Assembly (NCBI GenBank): GCA_036351775.1
Contig: JAZBPX010000064.1
Coordinates: forward strand, 256,759 to 320,758
Source: Pacificimonas sp036351775
Lineage (GTDB): Bacteria; Pseudomonadota; Alphaproteobacteria; Sphingomonadales; Sphingomonadaceae
Reading direction: 5' to 3'
Length of the DNA: 64,000 bases
Below are positions 50,791 through 59,293 of this stretch, one piece after another. Below the pieces are notes generated by a model. The model was not told where the DNA came from. It worked only from the letters and a program-made list of their open reading frames with translations, and did no database searches. Positions within the stretch are counted from its first letter, which is position 1. Every line of letters starts with the position of its first letter. The position numbers were made by a program, and so were the translations under genes.

Positions 50791-52662
50791 ATGGCCGACA
50801 TTCCCGCCCGCACCGAGCTGAAGGTCACCACTGGCCCCCTGCCCACCAGCCGCAAGCTGTACCTCAACGGCAAGCAGCACCCGGACATCCGCGTCCCCGT
50901 CCGCGAAATCGCCCTCGAGACATCCAGCCTCGAACCGCCGGTCCGTGTCTACGACCCCACCGGCCCCTACACCGATGACAGCGTCACCATCGACATCATG
51001 AAGGGCCTGGACGACGTACGCGGCGACTGGATTCGCGCTCGCGGCGACGTGGAGGACTATGAGGGCCGCGCCGTCCGCCCGGAGGATAACGGCATTCGCG
51101 GGTCGAAGTCCGCTTCCGCCGCTCCCACATTCCCGAACGTCGTCAAGCGCCCCCTCCGCGCGAAATCAGGACAGGCCGTCACGCAGATGGCCTACGCCAA
51201 ACGCGGCATCGTCACGCCGGAAATGGAGTATGTCGCCATTCGCGAGAATCTCGGCCGCGAACGCCTGATCGAGAACCGTGACCCCGGCCAGCCCATGGGC
51301 GCCGAAATCCCCGACCTCATCACGCCGGAATTCGTGCGGGACGAGGTCGCGCGCGGCCGCGCCATCATCCCGGCGAACATCAACCACCCCGAGCTCGAAC
51401 CGATGGCCATCGGCCGCAACTTCCTCGTGAAGATCAACGCCAATATCGGCAACAGCGCGGTCGCCAGCGATGTCGCCGCCGAGGTCGACAAGATGGTCTG
51501 GGCCATCCGCTGGGGCGCCGACACCGTCATGGACCTCTCCACGGGCGACGACATCCACACGACCCGCGAATGGATCCTCCGCAACTCCCCCGTCCCCATC
51601 GGCACCGTCCCCATCTACCAGGCGCTCGAAAAGGTCGGCGGCATTGCCGAGGACCTCAATTGGGAGATCTTCCGCGACACGCTGATCGAACAGGCCGAAC
51701 AGGGCGTCGACTATTTCACCATCCACGCCGGCGTAAGGCTGCCGTTTGTCCCCATGACGGCCAAACGGGTTACGGGCATCGTCAGCCGCGGCGGCTCGAT
51801 CATGGCGAAATGGTGCCTCGCCCATCACAAGGAGAGCTTCCTCTACGAACGCTTCGCCGAGATCTGCGAGATCTGCCGCGCCTATGACGTGTCATTCTCG
51901 CTCGGCGATGGCCTGCGCCCCGGCAGTATCGCCGATGCCAATGACGAGGCGCAGTTCGCGGAGCTGAAGACCCTCGGCGAGCTGACGAAAACCGCCTGGG
52001 ACCAGGACTGTCAGGTCATGATCGAGGGGCCGGGCCACGTCCCCATGCACAAGATCAAGGAGAATATGGACCTGCAGCTGGAGGAGTGCCATGAGGCACC
52101 CTTCTACACGCTCGGCCCCCTCACCACCGACATCGCGCCAGGCTATGACCACATCACCTCGGCCATCGGCGCGGCGCAGATCGGCTGGTTCGGTACGGCC
52201 ATGCTCTGCTATGTCACGCCAAAGGAGCATCTTGGCCTCCCCGACCGCGACGATGTGAAGGTCGGCGTCGTCACCTACAAGCTCGCCGCCCACGCCGCCG
52301 ACCTCGCCAAGGGGCACCCGGCGGCCCAGCTGCGCGACGACGCGCTGTCCCGCGCCCGCTTCGACTTCCGCTGGCGCGACCAGTTCAACTTGTCGCTGGA
52401 CCCCGAGACCGCCGAACAGTTCCACGACCAGACCCTGCCGGCGGAGGGCGCCAAGACCGCCCATTTCTGCTCCATGTGCGGCCCGAAATTCTGCTCGATG
52501 AAGATCACGCAGGACGTGCGGGATTACGCGGCTAAGCTCAACACCGACGAGATGACCGCGGCGGAAGAGGGGATGAAGGAGATGAGCGACCTCTACCGCG
52601 CGAAGGGCGAGAAGCTGTACCTGCCAGAGGACGAGATCGCGGCGGACCGGCAGAAGGGCTAG
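50791..52662 (+). CDS. thiC: Phosphomethylpyrimidine synthase
   Basis: A 623-residue radical-SAM enzyme that turns AIR into HMP-phosphate in thiamine synthesis. The C-terminal iron-sulfur motif is CSMCGPKFC (CxxCxxxxC). Conserved blocks YYIHAGV-type DYFTIHAGV, SRGGSIMAKWCL, SFSLGDGLRPGS and EGPGHVPMHKI are all present. Controlled by the TPP riboswitch 60 bases upstream. Other thiamine genes are not in the window. Confidence 0.97.
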   Translation: MADIPARTELKVTTGPLPTSRKLYLNGKQHPDIRVPVREIALETSSLEPPVRVYDPTGPYTDDSVTIDIMKGLDDVRGDWIRARGDVEDYEGRAVRPEDNGIRGSKSASAAPTFPNVVKRPLRAKSGQAVTQMAYAKRGIVTPEMEYVAIRENLGRERLIENRDPGQPMGAEIPDLITPEFVRDEVARGRAIIPANINHPELEPMAIGRNFLVKINANIGNSAVASDVAAEVDKMVWAIRWGADTVMDLSTGDDIHTTREWILRNSPVPIGTVPIYQALEKVGGIAEDLNWEIFRDTLIEQAEQGVDYFTIHAGVRLPFVPMTAKRVTGIVSRGGSIMAKWCLAHHKESFLYERFAEICEICRAYDVSFSLGDGLRPGSIADANDEAQFAELKTLGELTKTAWDQDCQVMIEGPGHVPMHKIKENMDLQLEECHEAPFYTLGPLTTDIAPGYDHITSAIGAAQIGWFGTAMLCYVTPKEHLGLPDRDDVKVGVVTYKLAAHAADLAKGHPAAQLRDDALSRARFDFRWRDQFNLSLDPETAEQFHDQTLPAEGAKTAHFCSMCGPKFCSMKITQDVRDYAAKLNTDEMTAAEEGMKEMSDLYRAKGEKLYLPEDEIAADRQKG

Positions 52663-52666
52663 CGCC

Positions 52667-53101
52667 ATGTCCGCCGCCCGCACCGACACGGCCCCGGCGA
52701 CGTCGGACGGCCCCGACACCCCAGCCTCCCGGGCGCAAGCACAGGATGGCGGGCGCGCCGCCCCCGCCCTGCCGCTCGATGAGGAGCAGGAGCGCCACCG
52801 CCGCCGCCTGCCGCGCGTCGGCCTGGTCCTGACGGCCATCTATGTCGCGGGCCTGGTCGTCTACCTGGTGGTGCAGGGCCAGAACCCCGCCGATCTGGCG
52901 CTGAACGAACTCGGCGATTTTCTCGGCGGCGTGTCCAGCCCGCTAGCCTTCCTCTGGCTCGTCCTCGGCTTCTTCCAGCAGAGCCGCGAGATCAAACTCA
53001 GCGGCCGCGCCCTCGAACTCCAAGCCCGAGAAATGCGCCGCAGCGTGGACGAGCATAGGCGGCTGGCATCAGACGGTAGCCCGAAAGTCAGCGACGGATA
53101 A
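52667..53101 (+). CDS. Small membrane protein of unknown function
   Basis: A 144-residue protein: a disordered Ala/Pro/Asp-rich N-terminus, a basic patch (ERHRRRLP), two membrane helices (GLVLTAIYVAGLVVYLVV and FLGGVSSPLAFLWLVLGFF) and a C-terminal helix likely to coil (LSGRALELQAREMRRSVDEH). It starts 4 bases after thiC and may be read from the same transcript. Function unknown; no link to thiamine can be shown. Confidence 0.72.
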   Translation: MSAARTDTAPATSDGPDTPASRAQAQDGGRAAPALPLDEEQERHRRRLPRVGLVLTAIYVAGLVVYLVVQGQNPADLALNELGDFLGGVSSPLAFLWLVLGFFQQSREIKLSGRALELQAREMRRSVDEHRRLASDGSPKVSDG

Positions 53102-53129
53102 CGCTTGAACCCAAATCGGACGACGTGAC

Positions 53130-53804
53130 CTAACGGTCGTCGTAACCCCATACAGGGGGCGGTGTGGGAACGGGATTTGTCAAATCGAAGCGGACGCGGA
53201 ACAGGCGGCCGCTTGGGCGGGCCAATTCATAGACGAAAGTCTCGCCGAGGATGATCTCCATCGCCCACACATTCTCGGTCGATGCGGAGAGACCTTCGCG
53301 CTGGAACAAAGCCACTGAAAAGGCACCGACGGGAAACTCCTGACGGATCGCCGTAGCCGCCGATACACTGGGGCGAGCAATTGGTCCAGCCACCGTATCG
53401 CCGCCATATTGCGTGACCGCGTCCTCCGATCCGTCCTCATGACGGTGATCATGTTTCAGGCGCAGCCCGCCCGCGTCCGTGCGCGTCAGCACCCAAGTTC
53501 GTGACCTGTCTTCGCCCACATGCAGAGGAATGCGCACCGCGTCATAGCTGCAGTCACGAACGTGCATAACGACCGGTTGGGTCGTCCAGGGCGAATTCGG
53601 GTCGGCAGGCGTCCCGTCTGCCTCCCGGTCCACCTCAACCTCGCCGGCAAACGCCAGACCGCAGAGCGCAGAGAGAGTCGATAGGAACTCGTCAGTCCGA
53701 TCGGCCTGATCGGCGCGATCGTCCGACATCGGACCCAGGCCCGCCATCGATGCGCAGCCGGACAGCAATAATGTGACGGCAAGGGCCTGCAGGTTCGTTT
53801 TCAT
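53130..53804 (-). CDS. Hypothetical lipoprotein
   Basis: A 224-residue predicted lipoprotein: MKTNLQALAVTLLLSGC with lipobox Cys17. The mature part is strand-rich, with LCGLAFAGEVEVDREADGTP, MHVRDCSYDAVRIPLHVGED and TWVLTRTDAGGLRLKHDHRH. The VRIPLHVGEDRSRTW segment resembles uncharacterised periplasmic lipoproteins found in Sphingomonadales. Start 53804 is the ATG directly before the signal sequence; the frame is open upstream but does not look coding. Confidence 0.77.
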   Translation of the reverse strand: MKTNLQALAVTLLLSGCASMAGLGPMSDDRADQADRTDEFLSTLSALCGLAFAGEVEVDREADGTPADPNSPWTTQPVVMHVRDCSYDAVRIPLHVGEDRSRTWVLTRTDAGGLRLKHDHRHEDGSEDAVTQYGGDTVAGPIARPSVSAATAIRQEFPVGAFSVALFQREGLSASTENVWAMEIILGETFVYELARPSGRLFRVRFDLTNPVPTPPPVWGYDDR

Positions 53805-53886
53805 CTGCGCGACCTTAATGAAGGCCTCGCCGCTCGCAAGCGACCGCAGGCGAAGTCCGCGATCCGATGCGTGGACGGGTAAGCAA

Positions 53887-54519
53887 CTAGGCCGCCAAAC
53901 GCTCCTCGCATCTCCTGACTTGCGTCGTAATCGCCGCCCGCAGATCCTGAGGCTTGTCACCTGCCAGCACCTCGATCCAGCCGATTCCAGCTCTTCGCAG
54001 AGCCTCCCGCTTGACCGCGTCGCGGGCTGCAGCGTCCTTCTGATAGTGGCCGCTGCCCTGATATTCCAGCGCAGCAACTGGCCGCCAATTTTCATCGACG
54101 ACGATCAGGTCGCAGCGCTTTGCATTGACTGCCAAATAAGCGCTCTTGCACGGCGACTGCACCGCTTCGCCAAGCGCGACCTGCGGGCAGACGCGCCAGC
54201 CCGGTGCGATTTCCGCCAGTACCGCTTCGGCCTCCGCCGCGACTCGCGCCTCTCGCTTCGAGAGCAGCGGCTGGGAGGCAAACTGCGATTGCATGACCTT
54301 TTCTAATTGCTCGGTAGCCGAGCGCTTGCCACCAGAGGTTCTGTTAACCGGGTTATGATCCCGTCCCGGCTTCCTTTCGCCAGTGACTGTCCGTGATCGG
54401 CCATTCAACCTCGGCACGGTCCGTAGCCGCTTTCGTTTGGGAAAGATGACGCTCGAGAACGTGCCGAAGATCATCACTCCGACGGCAATCGCGATCATGG
54501 TGGACAAATCGCCAGTCAT
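53887..54519 (-). CDS. DUF2726 protein with N-terminal membrane helix
   Basis: A 210-residue protein: MTGDLSTMIAIAVGVMIFG and following residues form one membrane helix, then a basic linker, then a DUF2726 domain (RCDLIVVDENWRPVAALEYQ, then DAAARDAVKREALRRAGIG). The spacing of Asp in CDLIVVD and Glu in ALEYQ is like the core of the restriction-endonuclease fold, so a nuclease-like role is possible but not shown. ATG 54519 has GAGGAG upstream; ATG 54618 is a longer alternative. Confidence 0.78.
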   Translation of the reverse strand: MTGDLSTMIAIAVGVMIFGTFSSVIFPKRKRLRTVPRLNGRSRTVTGERKPGRDHNPVNRTSGGKRSATEQLEKVMQSQFASQPLLSKREARVAAEAEAVLAEIAPGWRVCPQVALGEAVQSPCKSAYLAVNAKRCDLIVVDENWRPVAALEYQGSGHYQKDAAARDAVKREALRRAGIGWIEVLAGDKPQDLRAAITTQVRRCEERLAA

Positions 54520-54732
54520 GCAGGGTCTCCTCTTCGCTTCCCAGCTTGCCCGCGCAGTTCTTTCGGAAACGCTAACCCGCTTTCGAAATAGGCGTTTGCG
54601 TGGTTTGGTCCGTTTCATGCCTGCCGCGCCCGCACTGGGTTCTTGACGCCCCCCTGCCGTCGTATCCGGTTTGGCTCCTCACGCGCGAATAAGGGTGTGA
54701 CCCAGTGTGACCTACAGGATAGAAAAGCGGCC

Positions 54733-55188
54733 ATGATCCGCCCTGCCGCAGCCATTCCGCCAGCCCTCCTCCTCGCCGCCTGTTCCGATGCCGCACCGCC
54801 CAGCGATGGCGGGCCGGACCTCGTCACGGATGAGGGCGGGATCACGCGGCCCTTTGCCGGGATCGCAGCGGATGAGGTGGTCAGCTTTGGCGGGACCGAG
54901 CCCTTCTGGTCGGTTACGCTCTCCGGCGATACCGCGACCTACAGGACGCCGGAGCTGCCGGCGGGCGAGGCCATCGCCGTTACACGCTTTGCCGGGCGCG
55001 GCGGGGTGTCGTGGACGGGCGAGTATGCAGGCCGCCGCTTCGCCCTGACCGCGACGCCCGGCCTGTGTTCCGATGGCATGTCGGACCGCACCTACCCCTA
55101 TTTCACGCTGGCCGAGGTGGACGGGCGGACGCTCGAGGGCTGCGCCCACACCGACCGCCAGCCCTTCACCGGCCCCGCGGCCCCCTGA
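54733..55188 (+). CDS. Lipoprotein of the COG3650 type
   Basis: A 151-residue predicted lipoprotein (MIRPAAAIPPALLLAAC, Cys17) with the segment FGGTEPFWSVTLSGDTATYRTP, which follows the GxEPFW pattern of COG3650 and related heat-resistance-type lipoproteins. Later: LCSDGMSDRTYPYFTLAEV and LEGCAHT, with a Cys pair. Function unknown. GTGTGACC occurs twice just upstream (about 54695-54712). The next gene begins 14 bases after its stop. Confidence 0.78.
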   Translation: MIRPAAAIPPALLLAACSDAAPPSDGGPDLVTDEGGITRPFAGIAADEVVSFGGTEPFWSVTLSGDTATYRTPELPAGEAIAVTRFAGRGGVSWTGEYAGRRFALTATPGLCSDGMSDRTYPYFTLAEVDGRTLEGCAHTDRQPFTGPAAP

Positions 55189-55202
55189 TAGGACCAGTGA
55201 CG

Positions 55203-55643
55203 ATGACCAGGCCGAAATATTCCGTTCCCTTCGTCGACCGCACCGGCATGACGCGCGAGCGTCTGGACGGCGGTTATGCGAAGCTGCGCATGCCGCTGGC
55301 GGGGAACGAGAACCATGTCGGCGTCATGTATATGGGTGCCTACACCGTCTTGGCGGAGGCGACGGCCGCCAACCCCGGCATCGCCGTCTGCGATCCGGAC
55401 AAACACTTTCCGATCATCAAGGATCTCTATGTCGATTTCCGCGCGCCCGCCCGGTCCGACGTGACGGCGGAATATGAGCTGTCCGCGGCGGAACTGGACG
55501 GCCTCGCCGCCGACCTGGAGCGGAAGGGTTCGGCCGGCTACACCGCCGAATTCCCCATCCGCGATACGGGCGGCCGCGACGTATGCCTGGCGCGCGTGAC
55601 GGTGAAGCTTCTGTCCCACGACTGGCCGCCGAAGGGCGCCTGA
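55203..55643 (+). CDS. Hotdog-fold thioesterase-like protein (DUF4442)
   Basis: A 146-residue cytoplasmic hotdog-fold protein of the DUF4442/YiiD C-terminal type. Seen: GGYAKLRMPLAGNENHVGVMYMGAYTVLAEATA (its NHVG..Y.GA block is typical), FPIIKDLYVDFRAPARSDV as the central strand, and CLARVTVKLL at the end. Probably an acyl-CoA or acyl-ACP thioesterase or binding protein; substrate unknown. It follows the lipoprotein gene by 14 bases. Confidence 0.82.
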   Translation: MTRPKYSVPFVDRTGMTRERLDGGYAKLRMPLAGNENHVGVMYMGAYTVLAEATAANPGIAVCDPDKHFPIIKDLYVDFRAPARSDVTAEYELSAAELDGLAADLERKGSAGYTAEFPIRDTGGRDVCLARVTVKLLSHDWPPKGA

Positions 55644-55677
55644 CCCTCGCAGCGATCCCCAGTCCTATCGGTTGCCC

Positions 55678-55794
55678 TTAGCCCTTGCGGTCGATCAGAT
55701 TCTTGATTGAGGGGTTCGACGCGTTGGTTTTCTTCACTTCCTTCTTGGGTTTCTTCGCTTCCTTGTTACCCTTGCGGTTATTGCCCTTGCCCAT
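55678..55794 (-). CDS. Small basic Lys/Asn-rich protein (38 residues)
   Basis: A 38-residue protein starting MGKGNNRKGNKEAKKPKK and ending NLIDRKG. ATG 55792-55794 is preceded by GGGAG seven bases upstream. More than a third of the residues are Lys or Arg and the start MGKGNNRKGNKE recurs in small unnamed proteins of Alphaproteobacteria (recollection). The A-rich coding strand differs from the surrounding high-GC DNA, which argues against a chance frame. It may bind nucleic acid or ribosomes; this is a guess. Confidence 0.72.
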   Translation of the reverse strand: MGKGNNRKGNKEAKKPKKEVKKTNASNPSIKNLIDRKG

Positions 55795-56115
55795 GGCGGG
55801 TCTCCCTGGCGCCCGGCGTGCGGCAGATGCGGACCGGCGGCGCTGTCGGCGAGCTTACGCCCCTTCCCGGCAATCTCCTAGCAACTTGCGCGTCGGCAGC
55901 GCCCCCTTGTGTTTATCGCCGCGGTCCCTATGTGCACTCCCGCTGACGTCGCAAATTCGACGGACTTCGATTTGACTTTGGCCGGCCCCGCCTCCGTTTC
56001 AGGCAGCGAGCCCGCCCCGACGACGACGACTTCCTTTCAAATGACGACTTGACGCTGGTCACGGGCGCAATTCCTGCGTTCCGGGCCGTACATATCCTTT
56101 TGAAAGGGGATCATC
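55795..56115. other. Intergenic region before the cold-shock gene
   Basis: About 320 bases with no convincing gene. Left part is the leader and promoter region of the small basic protein (minus strand). Right part is probably a long untranslated leader for the cold-shock gene, which ends in GAAAGGGGATC as ribosome binding site. TTGACT at 55972 and TTGACG at 56050 are present, but neither has a well-placed -10 box. Confidence 0.5.
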
Positions 56116-56322
56116 ATGCCCGTAGGCACCGTAAAATTCTTCAATTCCGACAAGGGCTATGGCTTCATCCAGCCGGAAGACGGCGGCAAGGACTCGTTCG
56201 TCCACATTTCCGCTGTCCAGGCCGCTGGCATGGACACGCTGACCGAGGGTCAGCGCCTGTCCTACGACGTCGAGACCGGCCGTAATGGCAAGGACTCCGC
56301 GGCGAACCTGTCGGCGGCGTAA
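56116..56322 (+). CDS. Cold-shock domain protein
   Basis: A 68-residue single-domain CspA-type protein that binds single-stranded nucleic acids and acts as an RNA chaperone. RNP1 is KGYGFIQ and RNP2 is DSFVHIS; GTVKFFNSDKGYGF is the standard start. A long leader with a strong ribosome binding site and a terminator downstream make it a single-gene unit, as usual. Which Csp paralogue it is cannot be told. Confidence 0.95.
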   Translation: MPVGTVKFFNSDKGYGFIQPEDGGKDSFVHISAVQAAGMDTLTEGQRLSYDVETGRNGKDSAANLSAA

Positions 56323-56350
56323 GCCTCCGCTGGGCATAGCCCGAAGTTGA

Positions 56351-56395
56351 AGGGGCGGTGGATGCGCTTAGGCTGCGTCCGCCGCCCCTTTTTTT
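56351..56395 (+). terminator. Strong intrinsic terminator after the cold-shock gene
   Basis: AGGGGCGG-T-GGATGCG pairs with CGTCC-GCCGCCCCT around a short loop, followed by seven T residues. Confidence 0.9.
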
Positions 56396-56486
56396 GTGCG
56401 CATCCTGTCAGTTTGCGGCTTGTCTTGCGGGCCATCATCGCCGACCCTCCCCGGCGACAACGACAACAAGAGCGGGGATCAGCATC

Positions 56487-57308
56487 ATGGCTATGTCAGC
56501 ATATAAGGTAACAGCGACAGCTCTTCTGGGCGGGGCCAGCCTGCTGGTCTCCGCTCCCGCGCAGGCTGCGCACCATGAGGGGGAGAAAGCCGCCATGACC
56601 GAGGCCATGCCGATGCCGACCGTGACCGTCTATCATCTGGAGGGGCGGCGCTCGGAACGCATCGTCTGGCTGATGGAGGAACTCGGCCTGCCCTACGACC
56701 TGGTGTTCGAGCGCGGCAACCTGCTCGGCTCCATGATGAAGATCCGGGAAGTCAATCCGGGCATGCCCGTCGCGCCGACCGTTACCATCGGCGACGAGGT
56801 GCTGGTCGAATCCGGCGCGATCATCCAGACCATTATCGACCGCTATGCGCCCGGCCGCCTGACGCCCGACGTCGCCTCGCCCGCCTATCCGAAGCACCTG
56901 ATGTGGATGCATTATGCGGAAGGATCGCTGGCCGCGCGCGCCATTGCCGACTACCGCGTCTGGATGATCCAGCCGCCGACGCAGCCCAGCCGCCTCGTCG
57001 ATGCGCACAAGGCGGTGCAGTTCGCCGAAAATCACCTCGCCGAGCACCAGTGGTTCGGCGGCGACGAGTTCTCCGCGGCGGACATCATGATGCTGTTCCC
57101 GCTCAATTTCGCGACGGTCCTCAACATCGTCGATGCAGAGGATTATCCGAACGTCGCCGAATGGCGCACGCGGATCGAGCGCCGCCCGGCCTATCAGCGA
57201 ATGCTGGAGAAAGCCCGTCCCGACGGCATGATCGGCAACCTGCCGCGCCTGCAACGGAACGATCCGAGCGATCAGGCGGAGGATCAGGCCAGCGGCGGGT
57301 CTGACTGA
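56487..57308 (+). CDS. Glutathione S-transferase-like protein with a signal peptide
   Basis: A 273-residue protein with two parts. Residues 1-28 look like a signal peptide (YKVTATALLGGASLLVSAP then AQA|AHHEGE). After a short Met-rich linker comes a full GST fold: N-terminal thioredoxin-like domain with TVYHLEGRRSERIVWLMEEL (a Ser/Arg active site as in YncG-like GSTs) and VLVESGAIIQTIIDRYAPG (the glutathione-binding ESxAI), then the helical C-terminal domain with FSAADIMMLFPL. GSTs are normally cytoplasmic, so export is odd. Starting at the Met in AAMTEAMPMP would give a normal cytoplasmic GST, but AGCGGGG precedes ATG 56487. Confidence 0.85.
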   Translation: MAMSAYKVTATALLGGASLLVSAPAQAAHHEGEKAAMTEAMPMPTVTVYHLEGRRSERIVWLMEELGLPYDLVFERGNLLGSMMKIREVNPGMPVAPTVTIGDEVLVESGAIIQTIIDRYAPGRLTPDVASPAYPKHLMWMHYAEGSLAARAIADYRVWMIQPPTQPSRLVDAHKAVQFAENHLAEHQWFGGDEFSAADIMMLFPLNFATVLNIVDAEDYPNVAEWRTRIERRPAYQRMLEKARPDGMIGNLPRLQRNDPSDQAEDQASGGSD

Positions 57309-57667
57309 TCGTTCCGCTTCTTTGCGGTTCGGCCGCGACCGGAGACCAGTAGGTAGACGAACAGGGCAAGACCAACGCCCAAGGGTAACAGGCCGAGCGC
57401 GAGCCACGATTCACGGTTGGCGCTATCACTGAAGGCGGCGGCGATGCAGCCTGCGCCCGCACCCACCGCGAAAGCAGCCTGAGCCGGAAGCGGCCAGCGC
57501 GAGCTCGGCACGAGCGGCAGCGCAAGAACGGCTGCGGCATCGCCGCCCTTGTCGATCAGCCGACGTATCGTTCCCTCTCGCCGCCACTGCGCGATCAGCC
57601 AGATCACGCGCGTCAACAGGAAGGTAATCAGTCCGAGAACCAGCGCAGGCAAAAGACCGTCGATCAT
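57284..57667 (-). CDS. Small membrane protein of unknown function
   Basis: A 127-residue protein with about four hydrophobic segments: LLPALVLGLITFLLTRVIWLI, a weaker AAVLALPLV, AAFAVGAGAGCIAAAF and LALGLLPLGVGLALFVYLLV, then a basic C-terminal tail. No known family. Its end overlaps the end of the GST-like gene by 25 bases in convergent orientation. Confidence 0.72.
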   Translation of the reverse strand: MIDGLLPALVLGLITFLLTRVIWLIAQWRREGTIRRLIDKGGDAAAVLALPLVPSSRWPLPAQAAFAVGAGAGCIAAAFSDSANRESWLALGLLPLGVGLALFVYLLVSGRGRTAKKRNDQSDPPLA

Positions 57668-57718
57668 GACAAACGGCCATAGCAGCTTTCGCCGCCCACC
57701 ACCCGGGGGTATTTCGCC

Positions 57719-59206
57719 CTAGTAAAGCCCCGGAAGATCTCGCTGCGCCACAGTCGGCTGCGGCGGCAGAGGCGTCTCGGGGCGGCGTCCGGCGTTTGCG
57801 CCATGACTTGGCGCGGACGTCGCGCTGCAGGCCGCTGCGCCGCCTGTCAGGAACCGTCCCGCCTCCGCGATCATGGCTTCAGACGCGGTGCCGAGCGGCG
57901 AAAAGATGTCCTCCGACGCGCGGCAGTAGACCGGCATCGTGTCACCCAGACCGCTATAATATTCGCCTTCCCCGTCGGCGTTTTCGACCTGGAAGGCAAC
58001 AACGCGCAGCCGGTCATCGCAGGCCGGCCGGTCAAGCGCGATCTGGCCCACCGGCTTCCCATAGGTGTTGCCGCCGATCAGCGCCGCATCGTCGCCAAGG
58101 AACGGCGGAAAGGCATTCGCCACCATCTCGCTGGCGGACGCGGTCCGGCTCGTGCCAATGATGGCGAGGCTGGTCGGCGCGATGGACTGCACCAGCGGAC
58201 GGAAGCGGGAGATCTCGTCGTTATTCGCCGCCTTGGAGGGGCGGAAGCTCTGGCGCGTGAACACCTGGCCCGCCTTGTCGGCGCCCATCAGGTCGCCCAT
58301 CAGCGCGCCGACATAAACAAGTCCGCCGCCATTGTCGCGAAAGTCGAGCGCCACACGCTCGATGCCGGCAGCCTTGAACTCCTGAAACGCGTTCAGCAGC
58401 GGCTCCTCTGCCGAACCGATGAACGTCCGCAGGTGCACATAGCCGAATTCGCTGCCGTCCTTGGCAGTCAGGATTTCCGTACCAAAGCGCGGCGACACCG
58501 GCTGCAGCGCATAGTCAGCCTTGACCGCGGTGATGATCGCGTTCGGACTGCCGCCCGCCAGCCGACGTGACTGATCCACGCGGAAGGTGCGCGATGTACC
58601 AGGCGTCGACGGGCCCAGCGCCTCCTGTACGGCCTGCGTACCGCCGCTGGCCCGGATCGTCCCGATCGAGCGGATGGTGCCCGCGCTGGTACCGATGCCG
58701 GTAATCACATCGCCCCGGTCGAGCCCGGCTTCGAACCCCGGCGCACCCTCGAACGCATCGCGGACCAGCAGTCCGTCGGCATAGCTGAAGTTCAGGCGAA
58801 TGCCCCAGCCCGCGGTTTCACCGGAATTGTAATAGGCGTTCTCTTCCTCGATCGACGTGACGTAGGTAAAGAACCGGTCGCGCTGCTCTGCCCGCGCCGG
58901 CGCGGTCAGGGCATCGATATAGCTTTGCAGCGTGGAATGCTGCGAGGGCACGACGGTGCGGTCGAGAAGCGCGGGAAACAGGTACCATTCCTCAAGCTCT
59001 TCCAGCACCCACTGCTGACGCGCGACAAGGGAGCACTGCGCGGGGTTGCTCGTGTTTCCAGTGGTGGGCGTTGGTGTCGGCGTCGGGACTGACACGGAAG
59101 ACGAGGGCGGCGCGGCCGTAAATGACGAGGTGCTGTCGCCGTCCCCGCCGCAGGCAGAAAGGAGCGCGGCAATCGCCGCCATCCCGACCAGTTTATCCGC
59201 CCGCAT
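57719..59206 (-). CDS. S41-family peptidase, lipoprotein
   Basis: A 495-residue tail-specific-type protease. Lipobox in AALLSAC (Cys19), then a Ser/Thr/Pro linker with PTPTPTPTT, an N-terminal helical domain (QWVLEELEEWYLFPALL), a PDZ-like domain (APGFEAGLDRGDVITGIG) and the S41 catalytic domain: FRDNGGGLVYVG, the nucleophile Ser in TSRTASASEMVANAF and the Lys in NTYGKPVGQ. Probably at the outer membrane or surface. The Pro-Thr linker resembles that of the lipoprotein at 21832, so it too may be displayed or secreted. Confidence 0.9.
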   Translation of the reverse strand: MRADKLVGMAAIAALLSACGGDGDSTSSFTAAPPSSSVSVPTPTPTPTTGNTSNPAQCSLVARQQWVLEELEEWYLFPALLDRTVVPSQHSTLQSYIDALTAPARAEQRDRFFTYVTSIEEENAYYNSGETAGWGIRLNFSYADGLLVRDAFEGAPGFEAGLDRGDVITGIGTSAGTIRSIGTIRASGGTQAVQEALGPSTPGTSRTFRVDQSRRLAGGSPNAIITAVKADYALQPVSPRFGTEILTAKDGSEFGYVHLRTFIGSAEEPLLNAFQEFKAAGIERVALDFRDNGGGLVYVGALMGDLMGADKAGQVFTRQSFRPSKAANNDEISRFRPLVQSIAPTSLAIIGTSRTASASEMVANAFPPFLGDDAALIGGNTYGKPVGQIALDRPACDDRLRVVAFQVENADGEGEYYSGLGDTMPVYCRASEDIFSPLGTASEAMIAEAGRFLTGGAAACSATSAPSHGANAGRRPETPLPPQPTVAQRDLPGLY

Positions 59207-59293
59207 TCCGTATCCCCGCCTTGAATTTGTACCTTGATCCAGTTCCTAGGAGATGAGCGGTTAGCGCATCCTGAACAAGATCGGCTTGTCGCA

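Noticed and set aside
54695..54712. Direct repeat GTGTGACC before the COG3650 lipoprotein as an operator
   Set aside because: Only two short copies, too little to separate from chance.
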